Notes: generated from the sequence alone by a model not told the origin. A stretch of 64,000 nt of DNA from an uncultured Mucilaginibacter sp. (GCA_903864275.1 CAIPFE010000028.1:248001-312000), one strand, 5' to 3'; counted from the first letter of the stretch, positions 7,484-17,563 are shown. Made by a program: numbers and translations.

Positions 7484-9484
7484 CTATTTTACAACCATCG
7501 TATTATTCTTCCTGTTCATATCCGGCAACACAGCATCCGGGTCAACCGTAACGCTTTCGGCTTCTGTGGTTGTTGACATTGTGAAAGTTATCGACCTGTT
7601 TTGCAGCCATGTTTCCACAGGCAATTTTATACGCTGTTTGCTGCCGTCTTTTAGCTTAACTTCAACCGTAAATGGCATGGCCATTTGCTCCTTATTGGAA
7701 ACAGTTACCTGTATGCCATTTTTGGGGTCTTTGTTTACATATTTTGCATCAATAATTGCCAAATCAAGCGACCAGTTGTTATAAAACCAGCCCTTCCAGA
7801 ACCACGACAGATCTTCACCGCCGCCATTTTCCATCGACCTGAAAAAATCATCAGGCTGCGGGTGTTTATAGGCCCAGTTATGAATATAGTGCCTGAAAGC
7901 ATAATCAAACCTGTCGGGACCCAAAATTTGCTCGCGCAATAAAACCAAACCGAAGGCAGGTTTAAAGTAAACAAGAGGGTGCCTGTATTTTTCGGATATG
8001 GCGTCAGCGGCAGTCATAATTACGGGCGCATTAGGGTCGTTGACGATCGGGACTATCTCGTCCGCCGGGTTACCTTTTCCTGGGGCGTATTCCCCATCAC
8101 GTTTCGGACCATATTCGCCGTGGTTGAATTCGTCTGCGGCATAAATATCAATAAACGTGTTAAAGCCTTCATCCATCCAGCCATGGCGGCGTTCATCACT
8201 GCCTACGATCATCGGAAACCAGTTATGGCCGATCTCGTGCGCGGTAACCCAATATAATTCGCCGGCCTTATCATTAATGCCATCGAAAACAATACCGGGG
8301 TATTCCATCCCGCCCGCAATACCGGCTTCGTTAACCGCTACTGGGTAGGGGTACACAAACCATTTTGCGGAGAAATACTCAATCGACTTCTTTAAATATT
8401 CTGTCGCCCTTCCCCAACCGTCATTGCCGGCGCTTTCAACCGGGTAAACCGACATTGATAATGATTTTTTGCCGCCCGGCAAATTAACCCTTGCGGCATC
8501 CCACATATAAGCTTTTGATGCGCCGAAAGCTACGTCGCGGGTATTCAGCATTTTAAAATGCCAGGTGAGCGTCCCTTTTTGCTTTGGGCGCGATGACAGG
8601 CTGTTCACCTCATCAGCAGTCCTGATCATAATGGTTTTATCACTGTTACGGGCCTCGTTAAGCCTTGTTATTTGTTGGGTGGTCAATACTTCCTGGGGGT
8701 TCAACAATTCGCCCGAGCCTGCTACGATCATATTTGAAGGAACGGTTATACTATAATCGATATCCCCGTACTCAAGATAGAACTCGCCCGCGCCTAAAAA
8801 CGGCAGCGTATCCCATCCCCGGGTATCATCGTATACGCACATGCGCGGGAACCACTGGGCTATTTCATAAATCTTGCCGTTTTTGGTGTCAAAAAAGTCG
8901 TTGCGACCGCCAAAATTTCCCGGGATGACATATTTATATTTTATAACAAGGTTTAGTACCCCGCCATTCGGTAAAACGGCCTTTGGCAGGCGCACCTGCA
9001 TGCGGGTATCAGTAATAATAAAATCTGCTTTTTGTAAAACATCGCCATGACTGATGGAGACTGATTCGATATTGTACCCGTCGGTATGTTGGTTAGGCCC
9101 GGGCGAATAAGCTGTTGCAAAGTTTGACCGTGCGTCTTTTTTGTAGGTGTTCTGATCAAGTTGCAGCCACAAAAACTGCAAAGCATCGGGACTATTGTTT
9201 GTATAACTGATCTTTTCGGTTGCTGTAAGTGTTTTAGCGACGGTGTCGATAGCAGCGTTTATCACGTAATCCACCCGGTTTTGCCAGTATTTAGCGCCCG
9301 GGGCGCCATTGGCCGAATGATGTTCATTACCTTTTTCGCTATAAAATAAAGGGGAAAATAATTCCGATGGCTGATAGTTGGAGGATATAGTATCGTTGGT
9401 GTTTGGTGCTCTTCGTCTTCTTTGGGCCTGGGTTGAAACAGCTAAAATTGATAACAGGATAAAGGTTGTAAATTTTAATTTCAT
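7484..9484 (-). CDS. Secreted M1-family zinc metallopeptidase
   Basis: 666 residues with an N-terminal signal peptide (cleavage likely after STQA, residue ~20). The gluzincin zinc site HEIGHNW is near residues 415-421 and the third ligand lies in [10 protein letters not shown] about 18 residues on, as in aminopeptidase N/leukotriene A4 hydrolase relatives. The upstream exopeptidase loop reads GGMEYPG, matching the family GAMEN-type motif. It is probably periplasmic or surface-bound and trims peptides from the N-terminus. It converges on maf across a bidirectional terminator and stands apart from the phosphatase gene to its right by 70 bases. Confidence 0.93.
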   Translation of the reverse strand: MKLKFTTFILLSILAVSTQAQRRRRAPNTNDTISSNYQPSELFSPLFYSEKGNEHHSANGAPGAKYWQNRVDYVINAAIDTVAKTLTATEKISYTNNSPDALQFLWLQLDQNTYKKDARSNFATAYSPGPNQHTDGYNIESVSISHGDVLQKADFIITDTRMQVRLPKAVLPNGGVLNLVIKYKYVIPGNFGGRNDFFDTKNGKIYEIAQWFPRMCVYDDTRGWDTLPFLGAGEFYLEYGDIDYSITVPSNMIVAGSGELLNPQEVLTTQQITRLNEARNSDKTIMIRTADEVNSLSSRPKQKGTLTWHFKMLNTRDVAFGASKAYMWDAARVNLPGGKKSLSMSVYPVESAGNDGWGRATEYLKKSIEYFSAKWFVYPYPVAVNEAGIAGGMEYPGIVFDGINDKAGELYWVTAHEIGHNWFPMIVGSDERRHGWMDEGFNTFIDIYAADEFNHGEYGPKRDGEYAPGKGNPADEIVPIVNDPNAPVIMTAADAISEKYRHPLVYFKPAFGLVLLREQILGPDRFDYAFRHYIHNWAYKHPQPDDFFRSMENGGGEDLSWFWKGWFYNNWSLDLAIIDAKYVNKDPKNGIQVTVSNKEQMAMPFTVEVKLKDGSKQRIKLPVETWLQNRSITFTMSTTTEAESVTVDPDAVLPDMNRKNNTMVVK

Positions 9485-9554
9485 GTGGTTTTTAATAGGA
9501 TAGCAATATACAAAGGTTGGCGGAAATTTTGCTTCGTGTTTGAATGATATGTGA

Positions 9555-10481
9555 TCACCCCATCATTTCTGCTAACACCCCCTCTTTCAATGAATTTGTC
9601 GACATCACTACCTTGTTAATCCCCAGCTTTTCAATTACAAAACGCGCCAGCAACGATGCCGTAACGATCATATCAACACGTATAGATATGATTGCTGTAT
9701 TATTCAGACGTTCCTGGTGCGTGGACAGGACTATTTTTTCTATCAAAGCCAAAAGTTCATCCTGGTCAAATGTATAGTGCTTTATCTTTTTCAGATCGAA
9801 AGGATTTCCTTTCGTCCATTCAATAATTTCGGCATAACTTTCAAATACGCCGGAAGAGCCGATGATATCATCAATAGTATAAGCGGAGGCGGCCGCAATA
9901 AGGTCTTTTAAACAATCTTCGAGGTGCAAATTTAATGCGGCAATGGATTCCGGCGGGATAGGGTCAGTCCGGTGAAACCTGTCCATCAACCGGGCAGCGC
10001 CGATCTCAAAGCTTTGTTTCCATAAAACTTCATCAACGTTGCAGATAATAAATTCAGCGCTTCCGCCGCCAATATCAACAATAAGGCTATTGCGTTTGGA
10101 TAATACATTCGTAGCTTTAATGCCTTTGTATATAAAAGCTGCTTCCATATCGCCATTTATAATTTCAATGGCGATACTCGTTTCGTTTTTAACTTCTTCA
10201 ATAAAATCCTGGCCGTTGGTTGCGTTTCGGAGTGCTGAGGTGGCTATCGCCCTAACCTGCTTAACATTGTGTTTTTCAATGAGCTCGTGAAACCGTTGCA
10301 TGGTCCTGATGCCCCGCTCAAAAGCGGCCGGCTGTATCATGCCCTTGTTGATACCACCCTCGCCTAATTTGACAGCATCTTGCTCGCGAACGATCTCTAT
10401 AAAATCCGAAGAAGAACCTTCAGCGATCAGCAGGTGAAAGGTATTTGTGCCAAGATCCATTACGGCCACGCGTTTATCCAT
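9555..10481 (-). CDS. Ppx/GppA-family phosphatase (exopolyphosphatase-like)
   Basis: 308 residues of the sugar kinase/Hsp70-like ASKHA fold. The N-terminal phosphate loop is DLGTNTFHL (from D9), the second is DIGGGSAEF (from D136), and E113 in [11 protein letters not shown] corresponds to the catalytic glutamate of the family. It is a short, two-domain form lacking the HD-like C-terminal domains of E. coli Ppx and GppA. Members hydrolyse polyphosphate or convert pppGpp to ppGpp; which one applies here cannot be told from sequence. A CHAD-domain gene, a family linked to polyphosphate, occurs at 60272-61063. Confidence 0.9.
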   Translation of the reverse strand: MDKRVAVMDLGTNTFHLLIAEGSSSDFIEIVREQDAVKLGEGGINKGMIQPAAFERGIRTMQRFHELIEKHNVKQVRAIATSALRNATNGQDFIEEVKNETSIAIEIINGDMEAAFIYKGIKATNVLSKRNSLIVDIGGGSAEFIICNVDEVLWKQSFEIGAARLMDRFHRTDPIPPESIAALNLHLEDCLKDLIAAASAYTIDDIIGSSGVFESYAEIIEWTKGNPFDLKKIKHYTFDQDELLALIEKIVLSTHQERLNNTAIISIRVDMIVTASLLARFVIEKLGINKVVMSTNSLKEGVLAEMMG

Positions 10482-10530
10482 GCAGCTAAAATAAGCAAAC
10501 TTCCATTAGTCGCCTTAGCCCCTTCTAAAT

Positions 10531-10559
10531 CTCCCCCGGTAGGGGAGACTTGAGCTGCA
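10531..10559. repeat. Small hairpin repeat, also at 19326
   Basis: CTCCCCC-GGT-AGGGGAG forms a 6-7 bp stem, and the right-hand 22 bases (10538-10559) recur with one change at 19326-19347. It lies between the phosphatase and the ABC permease genes. Confidence 0.5.
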
Positions 10560-10635
10560 AACCACTTGTTTTCTCACTAACTCCAAAAAATTCACAAATC
10601 CGACATCGAACATCCCAATTCCGAAATCCTGCCAC

Positions 10636-11886
10636 TCATTCTTTATAAAAGAACCACTTCACCAACTCTTTATAGCTTGCCTTTTTACCATACATCAAAA
10701 TTCCGACACGATATATACGCGCCGCTACATACGTGGTGAAAAGGAATGCAACGATCATTAGCGACATGGAAACAGCCAGCTGCCATCCCGGTACACCAAA
10801 AGGTAAGCGCAGCATCATGGCAACCGGGGCCGTAAAAGGAATTATAGACAGCCAGACGGCTAAAGGACTATCGGGTGCACGAAACAAAATTGTAACTGAT
10901 AGCAAATAGGTAAATAATAACGGCATGGTTATCGGGAACATAAATTGCTGCGTTTCGGTTTCGCTGTCGACCGCCGAGCCGACTGCTGCAAATAAAGCGC
11001 TGTACAAAAGATATCCCGTAAGAAAATAGAAAAGGAAAAACATTAAAACAGATCCGAACGGAATTGTTTGTAAGACTGACAATGCGCCCATCAATCCGCC
11101 CTGCGGAGATGAGAATGCATGGCCAACAATTTTTGTTGAAATAATGGATAATATTATCCAGGCGCTAAACTGGGTTAAGCCAACCAAACCAACACCGATA
11201 ATTTTACCGAGCATCAGCTGGAATGGTTTTACCGACGATATGATGACTTCAATAATACGGCTTGTTTTTTCTTCAATAACCCCGCGCATAACCTGTGCGC
11301 CATATATAAATAAGCACAGGTAAATTAAAATTGCACAGGCAATACCGACCGCGATATTTGCGCCGAGGTCGGTTTTAGCATCACCGGTATCCGTTATTTC
11401 AATTGAATTAAGCGAAATATCGCTTTTTACAGAATGAAGCAAGGCGGTATCGATATGGTTTTTTAACATGCCATTATTAATGGCTATATCATTCATTTCA
11501 CTTTCGATTTTAACGGTTAATGTGATACCGGGTTTCTTTCTTGAATATATTTTTATGGCATCCTTTTGTTTATAATCAACAGGTATTTGCAGGGCCGACA
11601 TGTTGTCGTCTTTTTTTAGGTCGGTCTTTACCTGGGCCAGGCTTTGCTGCGTGGTTTCGAACTTCAGGTTTTGCTGATCTTTAAATTTTCCGGCAAACAC
11701 ACCGCTTTCATCTATCACTTTAACAACCTGTGCATCAGTTAGCTGGTCGCTGTTTTTGGCCACGAGCGTAATAACACCGCCCATCGCCAGAATCAACAAA
11801 GGCACCGCGAATATCATAATAATGAAAGCCTTTTTCCTGACACGGGTAAGGTACTCGCGTTGTATAATGAGTAAAACTTTGTTCAT
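10636..11886 (-). CDS. ABC-2 type transporter permease (NatB-like)
   Basis: 416 residues. A first membrane helix lies at residues ~21-43, followed by a ~130-residue extracytoplasmic domain and then about five further hydrophobic helices from residue ~175 to ~400. This is the ABC-2 permease plan of NatB/YhaP exporters. The start is 2 bases after the ATPase stop, so the two genes form an operon transcribed leftward. Substrate is unknown; in related pairs sodium or other small substrates are extruded. Confidence 0.88.
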   Translation of the reverse strand: MNKVLLIIQREYLTRVRKKAFIIMIFAVPLLILAMGGVITLVAKNSDQLTDAQVVKVIDESGVFAGKFKDQQNLKFETTQQSLAQVKTDLKKDDNMSALQIPVDYKQKDAIKIYSRKKPGITLTVKIESEMNDIAINNGMLKNHIDTALLHSVKSDISLNSIEITDTGDAKTDLGANIAVGIACAILIYLCLFIYGAQVMRGVIEEKTSRIIEVIISSVKPFQLMLGKIIGVGLVGLTQFSAWIILSIISTKIVGHAFSSPQGGLMGALSVLQTIPFGSVLMFFLFYFLTGYLLYSALFAAVGSAVDSETETQQFMFPITMPLLFTYLLSVTILFRAPDSPLAVWLSIIPFTAPVAMMLRLPFGVPGWQLAVSMSLMIVAFLFTTYVAARIYRVGILMYGKKASYKELVKWFFYKE

Positions 11887-11888
11887 GG

Positions 11889-12797
11889 TTATGCTATTTT
11901 GTTTACTTTTTCAATAAATATCTCGTTCATGCTGGGTACAACTTCCTGCAGCATATTGATGTGCGTTTTAGGGATAAGGTACTGCAACACCTCGTTTGAA
12001 GTAGCCCCGGCTTTTAGTTTTATCCTGATGGTATAACTATCGTCGTCTCCGGCAGTCTCGTCAACCACGTCAAAAGGCTGGGCGCCGTTAAAGCTGAGTT
12101 GATCCCCCGTATATTCCACAAGATAAATATCATTTCGATAGGTTTTCTTAATGTCTTTGATCTTGCCATCCAATATTTTTTTGGACCTGTCGAGCAAGGC
12201 AATCGCATCGCACAACTGCTCCACCGATTCCATCCTGTGGGTCGAAAACAAAATAGTAGCGCCTTTACGGTTCAGCTCCAATATTTCTTCTTTAATAACT
12301 TCGGCATTTACCGGGTCGAAACCGCTGAAGGGCTCATCCAAAATGATCAGGTCGGGCTCATGCAATACAGTAGCCACAAACTGTGCCTTTTGCTGCATGC
12401 CTTTTGATAGTTCCTCTATCTTCATTTTCCACCAGGTTTCCATGCCCAGCTTTTCGAACCATACTTTTAATCGTTTTACGGCTTCATCCCGGCTCAGGCC
12501 TTTTAACCGGGCCAGGTAAATCATCTGCTCGCCGATCTCCATTTTTTTGTAAAGGCCGCGTTCCTCGGGCAAATAGCCGATCTTTTCAATATGCGATTGA
12601 TTGAGTTTGTCGCCGTTAAAATAAACTTCGCCTGAATCGGGTGCGGTAATTTGATTGATGATGCGGATAAGTGAAGTTTTGCCGGCGCCGTTCGGCCCTA
12701 AAAGGCCAAATATTTGCCCGCGCTCAACTTCTAAACTAACGCCGCTTAGGGCAGTGTGCCCGGCGTACTGTTTTACAATGTTGCGGATGCTTAACAT
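11889..12797 (-). CDS. ABC transporter ATP-binding protein (NatA-like)
   Basis: 302 residues. Walker A GPNGAGKT (34-41), signature LSKGMQQK and Walker B LIILDEPFSGFD are all intact, and an H-loop follows in STHRMES. The ~80-residue C-terminal extension is common in ABC-2 exporters. It pairs with the permease directly downstream. The promoter should lie in the long repeat-rich gap to its right, but I could not identify one with confidence. Confidence 0.92.
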   Translation of the reverse strand: MLSIRNIVKQYAGHTALSGVSLEVERGQIFGLLGPNGAGKTSLIRIINQITAPDSGEVYFNGDKLNQSHIEKIGYLPEERGLYKKMEIGEQMIYLARLKGLSRDEAVKRLKVWFEKLGMETWWKMKIEELSKGMQQKAQFVATVLHEPDLIILDEPFSGFDPVNAEVIKEEILELNRKGATILFSTHRMESVEQLCDAIALLDRSKKILDGKIKDIKKTYRNDIYLVEYTGDQLSFNGAQPFDVVDETAGDDDSYTIRIKLKAGATSNEVLQYLIPKTHINMLQEVVPSMNEIFIEKVNKIA

Positions 12798-12926
12798 ATT
12801 AGATAAGGGATATATTTAGTTAACAGTTACGAATTAGATACAGGGGATGCGTTAAAGTTACATTTTTTGTTGAATTAGTGGGTAGTTGATTCAGTTGATT
12901 AAGTTGATTGGGTTGAATTGATGTTC

Positions 12927-13020
12927 GCGTTCACTTTGCACCAACACGAACAATTTTAAATGTGTGAGCGCTTGAAAATCAACTAGTTGATTTTTACAAA
13001 TATCCAAAATATGTAAAAAC
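12927..13020 (+). repeat. Degenerate ~94-bp direct repeat, copy 1
   Basis: Starts GCGTTCACTT and ends ATGTAAAAAC. It contains the perfect 20-bp palindrome AAAATCAACTAGTTGATTTT. Copy 2 lies about 390 bases to the right. Confidence 0.75.
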
Positions 13021-13140
13021 GAATATTTCGCGAAACCATCGTTGCGGCGCCAAAAAATGGATAACATTTCGCCTTTTTCGGACTAACCTCTAATTACTGA
13101 TCTCCAATATCTTCTATATAACGAACAGTTTAAAAAATTT

Positions 13141-13240
13141 AACGCAGAGACACAAAGGAGGCGCGGAGCACGCTAAGCCTTATTAGTGCTCAATTTTTAT
13201 TTTTCCGTGTACTTTGTGTGTTCTCTGTTTCTCTGTGTTA
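13141..13240. repeat. Inverted pair of CGCAGAGACACAAAG-type word
   Basis: AACGCAGAGACACAAAGG at 13141-13158 is mirrored, with insertions, by CTTTGTGTG...CTCTGTGTTA at 13212-13240. Similar words occur in intergenic DNA of many unrelated bacteria. Confidence 0.55.
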
Positions 13241-13319
13241 AAAATATCAACCATGCTTCCTTAAACAAGTTATTTTTTGCCGAACATCAAGGCTTTATTT
13301 TAGACTAATCACTAACACA

Positions 13320-13412
13320 GCGTTCACTTCGCAGTAACACACGCAATTTTAAATATGTGAGCGCCTGAAAATCAATTAGTTGATTTTTTCAAATATTCAA
13401 AATGTGCAAAAA
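13320..13412 (+). repeat. Degenerate ~93-bp direct repeat, copy 2
   Basis: Aligns end to end with 12927-13020. Its centre reads AAAATCAATTAGTTGATTTT, differing from the perfect palindrome by one base that would still pair as G-U in RNA. Confidence 0.75.
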
Positions 13413-13490
13413 GAGAAAATTGCTAACCTAATCCAACTTAATCAACTCAATCCAATTCAATCAACCCAATCAACTTTTAACCAATATAAA

Positions 13491-13522
13491 TTAGGGATAA
13501 TTGTGCGGGATGACTATGTTTG
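13491..13522 (+). promoter_or_regulatory. Probable Bacteroidota promoter of nucleoside hydrolase
   Basis: TATGTTTG at 13515-13522 fits the -7 consensus TAnnTTTG, and TTAG (13491-13494, three of four bases of TTTG) stands 20 bases upstream. The start codon chosen at 13553 leaves a leader of about 25 bases. Confidence 0.45.
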
Positions 13523-13552
13523 ATTTACCATTTATTCAATCTAAAACACAAC

Positions 13553-14533
13553 ATGATCCGCAAAGTCTTTACCCTTCTTCTAATCTTTTGCTGCGCGGCA
13601 AGCGCTTTTGCCCAAAAACCTGTAAACATCATTTTCGACAGCGACATGGGCCCCGATTATGATGACGTCGGCGCGATCACCATCCTGCATGCCCTGGCCG
13701 ACAAAGGAGAAGCCAAAATTTTAGCCACGATGGCCAGCACAAAATACGAAGGTGTTGCCGGGGTTTTGAATGTATTCAACACTTATTTTAAACGCCCGGA
13801 TATCCCCGTTGGTGTGCCCAAAGGGTACGCCCTTGAACTGCGCGACTGGCAGCACTGGACAGATACCCTGCTGGCCAAATATCCCCATAAAATTAAAACC
13901 AATGATGAGGCCGAAGACGCCGTAAAGCTATACCGCAAAATACTGGCCGCCCAGCCTGATCATAGTGTAACCATTGTAACTGTTGGGTTTTTAACCAACC
14001 TTTCAAACTTGTTAAATACAAAAGCTGATGCATATTCTACTCTTTCGGGAAAGGAGCTTATCAAAAAGAAGGTGAAGCTATTGGTATGTATGGCCGGCAA
14101 ATTCCCGTCAGGGTTTGAATTTAATGTAATGAAAGATGCGCCCGCCTCACAAAACGTGTACGATAACTGGGGAACCCCTATCATCTTGAGCGGTTTTGAA
14201 ATTGGCGAAAAAATCAAAGTGGGCTTACCGCTGATCCATAACCAAGACATTAAAAACGACCCGACGAAAGATGTATTCCGCATTTCTATCCCGCAGGACA
14301 AACAAGATTCCCTTGGCCGTATGAGTTGGGATGAAACAGCGGTTCTGGTTGCTATAAAAGGATATGGTGATTGGTACACCTTACACAAAGGCAGGATAAA
14401 AGTTGCTGCCGATGGCAGCGATAAATGGGATGACAACGGCACTGGTCAGGCTTATTTGGTAGAGAAAGTGGATTATCACAAAGTGCAGGATTTGATCAAT
14501 GAGTTAATTCAGCATCAGCCGGCTGGGCAGTGA
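13553..14533 (+). CDS. Exported nucleoside hydrolase (IUNH family)
   Basis: 326 residues from the ATG at 13553; the frame is open to a TTG at 13520, but the later ATG gives a clean signal peptide ending ASAFA-Q (residue ~20). The calcium/ribose-binding motif is DSDMGPDYDDVGA (D29, D31, D35, D37, D38), a variant of the family DTDPGxDDA signature. Members split nucleosides into base and ribose; periplasmic forms serve nucleoside salvage. It stands alone with its own promoter, and an ~82-bp repeat element lies between it and dnaJ. Confidence 0.88.
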   Translation: MIRKVFTLLLIFCCAASAFAQKPVNIIFDSDMGPDYDDVGAITILHALADKGEAKILATMASTKYEGVAGVLNVFNTYFKRPDIPVGVPKGYALELRDWQHWTDTLLAKYPHKIKTNDEAEDAVKLYRKILAAQPDHSVTIVTVGFLTNLSNLLNTKADAYSTLSGKELIKKKVKLLVCMAGKFPSGFEFNVMKDAPASQNVYDNWGTPIILSGFEIGEKIKVGLPLIHNQDIKNDPTKDVFRISIPQDKQDSLGRMSWDETAVLVAIKGYGDWYTLHKGRIKVAADGSDKWDDNGTGQAYLVEKVDYHKVQDLINELIQHQPAGQ

Positions 14534-14551
14534 TTATGCGGCGTACCGAAC

Positions 14552-14632
14552 AAACTTGTGAAGTTTAACTCGATATTGTTTATTTTTAAAGGGCTCGTTG
14601 AAGGCTTTGCCGTTTTGAAACTTCGCAAGTTT
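14552..14632 (-). repeat. ~82-bp inverted-terminus element, copy C
   Basis: 81 bp with 15-bp terminal inverted repeats (AAACTTGTGAAGTTT / AAACTTCGCAAGTTT, one mismatch), in the convergent gap between the nucleoside hydrolase and dnaJ. The minus-strand reading begins KLAKFQNGKAFNE. The related copies are at 36933-37012 and 57131-57213. Confidence 0.8.
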
Positions 14633-14713
14633 CACGCATCAAAAAAGCCCGAAATCCTAAAATCCCAAGCTTTAAGTATTAACCTCTAATCTCCAGTCTC
14701 TAATCTCTAAAAC

Positions 14714-15880
14714 CTATTCAAAATACTCCTTCATCCTCTCAAAAAAGCTCTTCTCATTCTTACCCGGATTGGGCTTAAAGTTTGGTGAGCTTTGCAGTTT
14801 TTCAAGTAACTCGCGTTCTTCACGACTAAGCGCCTTTGGCGTCCAGATGTTTATATGCACCAGTTGGTCGCCGCGGTGATAAGAGTTTACTTCGGGAACG
14901 CCTTTGCTTTTCAGTCGCAGTATTTTGCCCCCCTGGGTGCCTGGGTCTATTTTTATTTTAACCTTGCCATCGATGGTAGGCACTTCAACACTGGTGCCTA
15001 TGGCCGCGTCAACAAAGTTGATATGCAGGTCGTAGATCACGTTGTTGCCATCGCGTTTCAATGTTTCGTGCGGTATTTCTTCAATTAAAATGATCAGGTC
15101 GCCGGGCAGGCCGCCGCGCGGGGCCGCATTGCCTTTGCCGCTCATGCTGAGCTGCATGCCTTCGCTTACACCTGCGGGGATATTTATGCTTATGGTTTCC
15201 TCGCCGCGTACCACACCATCGCCATGACAAACTGTACATTTGGAAGTTATAGTTGAGCCTTCGCCGTTACAGGTAGGGCAGGTGCTGGTAGTTTGCATCT
15301 GGCCCAGTATGGTATTGGTTACCCTGCGCACCGCGCCCGAGCCGCCACAAGTCTTACAGGTTTGTACGGATGATCGATCCTTAGCGCCGGTACCGTCGCA
15401 GGTTTTACAAACTATTTGCTTGTTTACTTTTATCTTTTTCTCGGTGCCGTTGGCTATTTCTTCCAGGGTTAACCTTACTTTAATGCGCAGGTTACTGCCA
15501 CGGGTTACCCTGCGGCCGCCGGCACTGCCACCTTGTCTGCCACCGCCAAAAAAACCTTCGAACGGACTGCCGCCGCCAAATATATCGCCGAACTGGCTGA
15601 ATATGTCGTCCATATTCATGCCTCCGCCGCCGTAACCGCCGCCATTGGCAGAATGTGCATTGGCAGCATGGCCAAACTGGTCGTACCGCTGTCGTTTTTC
15701 GGGACTACTCAATACCTCGTATGCTTCAGCAGCTTCCTTAAACTTATCTTCAGCAGCTTTATCACCCTCGTTTTTATCGGGGTGGTATTTAATAGCCATC
15801 TTACGGTAAGCTTTCTTTATCTCGTCAGCATCAGCGCCCTTCGCCACCCCAAGCACATCGTAGTAATCTCTTTTAGCCAT
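14714..15880 (-). CDS. dnaJ: Chaperone DnaJ (Hsp40)
   Basis: 388 residues with the full type I architecture. The J domain carries HPD at residues 33-35. A Gly/Phe-rich linker spans ~75-125. Four zinc-finger repeats follow ([32 protein letters not shown]), then the two C-terminal substrate-binding barrels. It stimulates the DnaK ATPase and delivers unfolded clients. grpE lies upstream in the same direction, so the two are likely co-expressed, although dnaK is not in the window and one arm of a 61-bp inverted repeat lies between them. Confidence 0.97.
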   Translation of the reverse strand: MAKRDYYDVLGVAKGADADEIKKAYRKMAIKYHPDKNEGDKAAEDKFKEAAEAYEVLSSPEKRQRYDQFGHAANAHSANGGGYGGGGMNMDDIFSQFGDIFGGGSPFEGFFGGGRQGGSAGGRRVTRGSNLRIKVRLTLEEIANGTEKKIKVNKQIVCKTCDGTGAKDRSSVQTCKTCGGSGAVRRVTNTILGQMQTTSTCPTCNGEGSTITSKCTVCHGDGVVRGEETISINIPAGVSEGMQLSMSGKGNAAPRGGLPGDLIILIEEIPHETLKRDGNNVIYDLHINFVDAAIGTSVEVPTIDGKVKIKIDPGTQGGKILRLKSKGVPEVNSYHRGDQLVHINIWTPKALSREERELLEKLQSSPNFKPNPGKNEKSFFERMKEYFE

Positions 15881-15889
15881 ATTGTTTTT

Positions 15890-15950
15890 ATTTCGGATTT
15901 CGGATGTTCGTCCCGATAGCTATCGGGATCGGATTTGGTATTTATTTCGG
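15890..15950. repeat. Left arm of 61-bp inverted repeat around grpE
   Basis: Matches the reverse complement of 16816-16876 at 60 of 61 positions. It contains the palindrome TCCCGATAGCTATCGGGA (15911-15928). It lies between the dnaJ start and the grpE stop. Confidence 0.9.
15911..15928. repeat. Palindrome TCCCGATAGCTATCGGGA, copy 1
   Basis: Perfect 18-bp palindrome. Exact copies recur at 16838-16855 and 56172-56189, a degenerate one at 20122-20139 and a half site at 1568-1576. Confidence 0.85.
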
Positions 15951-16028
15951 GTTAATTGTTATTTCGGATTTGGTTGTTATTTATAAGATATTGAATTTCA
16001 ATTTTTTAATTCCGAAATCCGAAATCAC

Positions 16029-16598
16029 TCAAGCTCCCACTATTACTTTAGCAAAACGCACTACCTTATCGTTCAGGTAATAGCCTTTTTCCATTTCGTC
16101 AATCACTTTGCCTTTCCATTCTTCGGTTGGGGCAGGTATGTTGGTGATCGCTTCATGCAGCTCAGGATCAAATGTCTCGCCTATGGATTCCATCCCTTTT
16201 AACCCTTTTTGTGCCAGTGTATTTTTTAATTTATTTTGTATCAGTTCGACGCCTTCCTTAACGGGAACAACGTCTGTCGAATTTTCCATCGACCTTAATG
16301 CTCGTTCAAAATCATCCAGAACAGGCAGAAGGGATACGATTACATCCTTTCCTTCCATTTTCCTGGCTTCTTCGCGTTCCTTTATCGTACGCCTTCTGAA
16401 ATTATCAAATTCAGCGTATAACCTCAGGTATTTATCGTTGGCAAGGGCCAGCTCCTGTTTAAATAGTTCTGCGGCCGAGGTCGTATTTTCTTGTTCGGCA
16501 GTTTGCTCTTGGCCGTCTTCGTTAATTATCTCATTCATAACACCGGGGTTATCCGGATCCTCTTTCTTTTTTTTCTTCAGCATATCGTTAAAATTCAT
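16029..16598 (-). CDS. grpE: Nucleotide exchange factor GrpE
   Basis: 189 residues from the ATG at 16598; the frame extends to a TTG at 16613, which is less likely. After a charged, disordered N-terminus comes a long coiled coil (residues ~45-100, containing YAEFDNFRRRTIKERE) and the beta-wing C-terminal domain (VLDDFERAL, ETFDPELHEAI, GYYLNDKVVRFAKVIV). GrpE releases ADP from DnaK. It precedes dnaJ in the same direction. A nearly perfect 61-bp inverted repeat brackets the gene, which is unusual for a heat-shock gene. Confidence 0.96.
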   Translation of the reverse strand: MNFNDMLKKKKKEDPDNPGVMNEIINEDGQEQTAEQENTTSAAELFKQELALANDKYLRLYAEFDNFRRRTIKEREEARKMEGKDVIVSLLPVLDDFERALRSMENSTDVVPVKEGVELIQNKLKNTLAQKGLKGMESIGETFDPELHEAITNIPAPTEEWKGKVIDEMEKGYYLNDKVVRFAKVIVGA

Positions 16599-16718
16599 AA
16601 CCAATAGTGCCAATCAAGTATCCTGCCATTGGTATAAAGGCGACATCGTGTCAGCGGTTTATGTTTTTTTGTGTAAATAGTGGCACTTTTTAAGTAGCAG
16701 TGGCAGTTTTTAATTGTT

Positions 16719-16745
16719 CATTAGTTCATTGGTTCATTAGTTCAT
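16719..16745 (-). repeat. Octamer AATGAACY array upstream of grpE
   Basis: On the minus strand ATG codons begin at 16745, 16737, 16729 and 16721, exactly 8 bases apart, each followed by AAC and an early stop. No gene start follows directly; grpE begins about 120 bases further on. Confidence 0.75.
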
Positions 16746-16815
16746 TGGTGGGTTGGTCGCTAAGGCTTTTGGATTTTGAGAAACGAACTCATGTATTCAG
16801 TAATAAAAAATAAAT

Positions 16816-16876
16816 CCGAAATAAATACCAAATCCGATCCCGATAGCTATCGGGACGAACATCCGACATCCGAAAT
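16816..16876. repeat. Right arm of 61-bp inverted repeat around grpE
   Basis: Inverted copy of 15890-15950 with a single mismatch. It includes a second exact 18-bp palindrome at 16838-16855. It reaches the last base of the ftsE-like gene. Confidence 0.9.
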
Positions 16877-17562
16877 CAGGCAATTTTCACGTCTTCCAAA
16901 ACCTTCCCGTTATCGCATTTAATAATACGCGAAGGGAAAGTACGGATAATATGATAATCGTGCGTGGCAATGAGTACCGCGGTGCCTGATTGGCTGATCT
17001 GCTTCAGTAGCAATACAATCTCTTCGGAAGTATCCGGGTCAAGGTTGCCGGTGGGTTCGTCTGCCAGGATAATTTCAGGATCGTTTAACAGGGCGCGGGC
17101 TATTACTACGCGCTGCTGTTCGCCACCTGAGAGCTCATGCGGCATCTTTTTTAATTTGGAGCGTAGGCCTACTTTGTCCAATACATCAATAGCCCTGTTC
17201 TCGATCAATTTTTTATCTGTCCAGCCGGTAGCGCGCATTACAAACTGCAGGTTTTTCTCAACAGAACGGTCGGTAAGCAACTGAAAATCCTGGAAAACGA
17301 TGCCCAGTTTACGGCGCAAAAAAGGAATATCCTTGCTCTTGATATTTTTAAGCTCATATCCGCAGGCATAGCCCTCGCCGTTTGAAATATTAAGGTCGCC
17401 ATAAATGATCTTTAGCAGGCTGCTTTTGCCCGAGCCGGTTTGCCCGATAAGCCAAACAAAATCGCCCTTGTCAATATGCAGGTTTACATCCGACAACACA
17501 AGGTGTTTCTGTTGAAAAACATCGATGTTCCGTAGCCTTATTATGGAATTTCCTGTCATCAT
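16876..17562 (-). CDS. ftsE: FtsE-like ABC ATPase (cell division)
   Basis: 228 residues. Walker A GQTGSGKS (40-47), signature LSGGEQQR and Walker [13 protein letters not shown] are intact, and the region after Walker B ([10 protein letters not shown]) resembles FtsE rather than LolD. FtsE works with the membrane protein FtsX to activate septal peptidoglycan hydrolases; ftsX is not adjacent here, as is common in Bacteroidota. It follows a small conserved gene by one base and is therefore probably translated together with it. The stop codon touches the right arm of the grpE-bracketing inverted repeat. Confidence 0.88.
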   Translation of the reverse strand: MMTGNSIIRLRNIDVFQQKHLVLSDVNLHIDKGDFVWLIGQTGSGKSSLLKIIYGDLNISNGEGYACGYELKNIKSKDIPFLRRKLGIVFQDFQLLTDRSVEKNLQFVMRATGWTDKKLIENRAIDVLDKVGLRSKLKKMPHELSGGEQQRVVIARALLNDPEIILADEPTGNLDPDTSEEIVLLLKQISQSGTAVLIATHDYHIIRTFPSRIIKCDNGKVLEDVKIA

Positions 17563-17563
17563 C

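Larger units (their letters stand above)
12798..13552. other. 755-bp non-coding gap rich in nested repeats
   Basis: No credible gene. The outer parts hold TTGATT-type words (12876-12920) mirrored by AATCAA words (13421-13475). Inside are two degenerate ~94-bp direct repeats (12927-13020 and 13320-13412), each with a central palindrome, and between them an inverted pair of the widespread CGCAGAGACACAAAG word (13141-13158 with 13212-13240). The gap separates two divergent genes, the ABC ATPase (left) and the nucleoside hydrolase (right). Confidence 0.75.

Noticed and set aside
12798..13552. Possible CRISPR array in the repeat-rich gap
   Set aside because: Only two long degenerate repeats without regular spacers or cas genes.
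16600..16620. TTGGCAC-like sequence as a sigma-54 promoter for grpE
   Set aside because: The -12 half of the sigma-54 consensus is absent.
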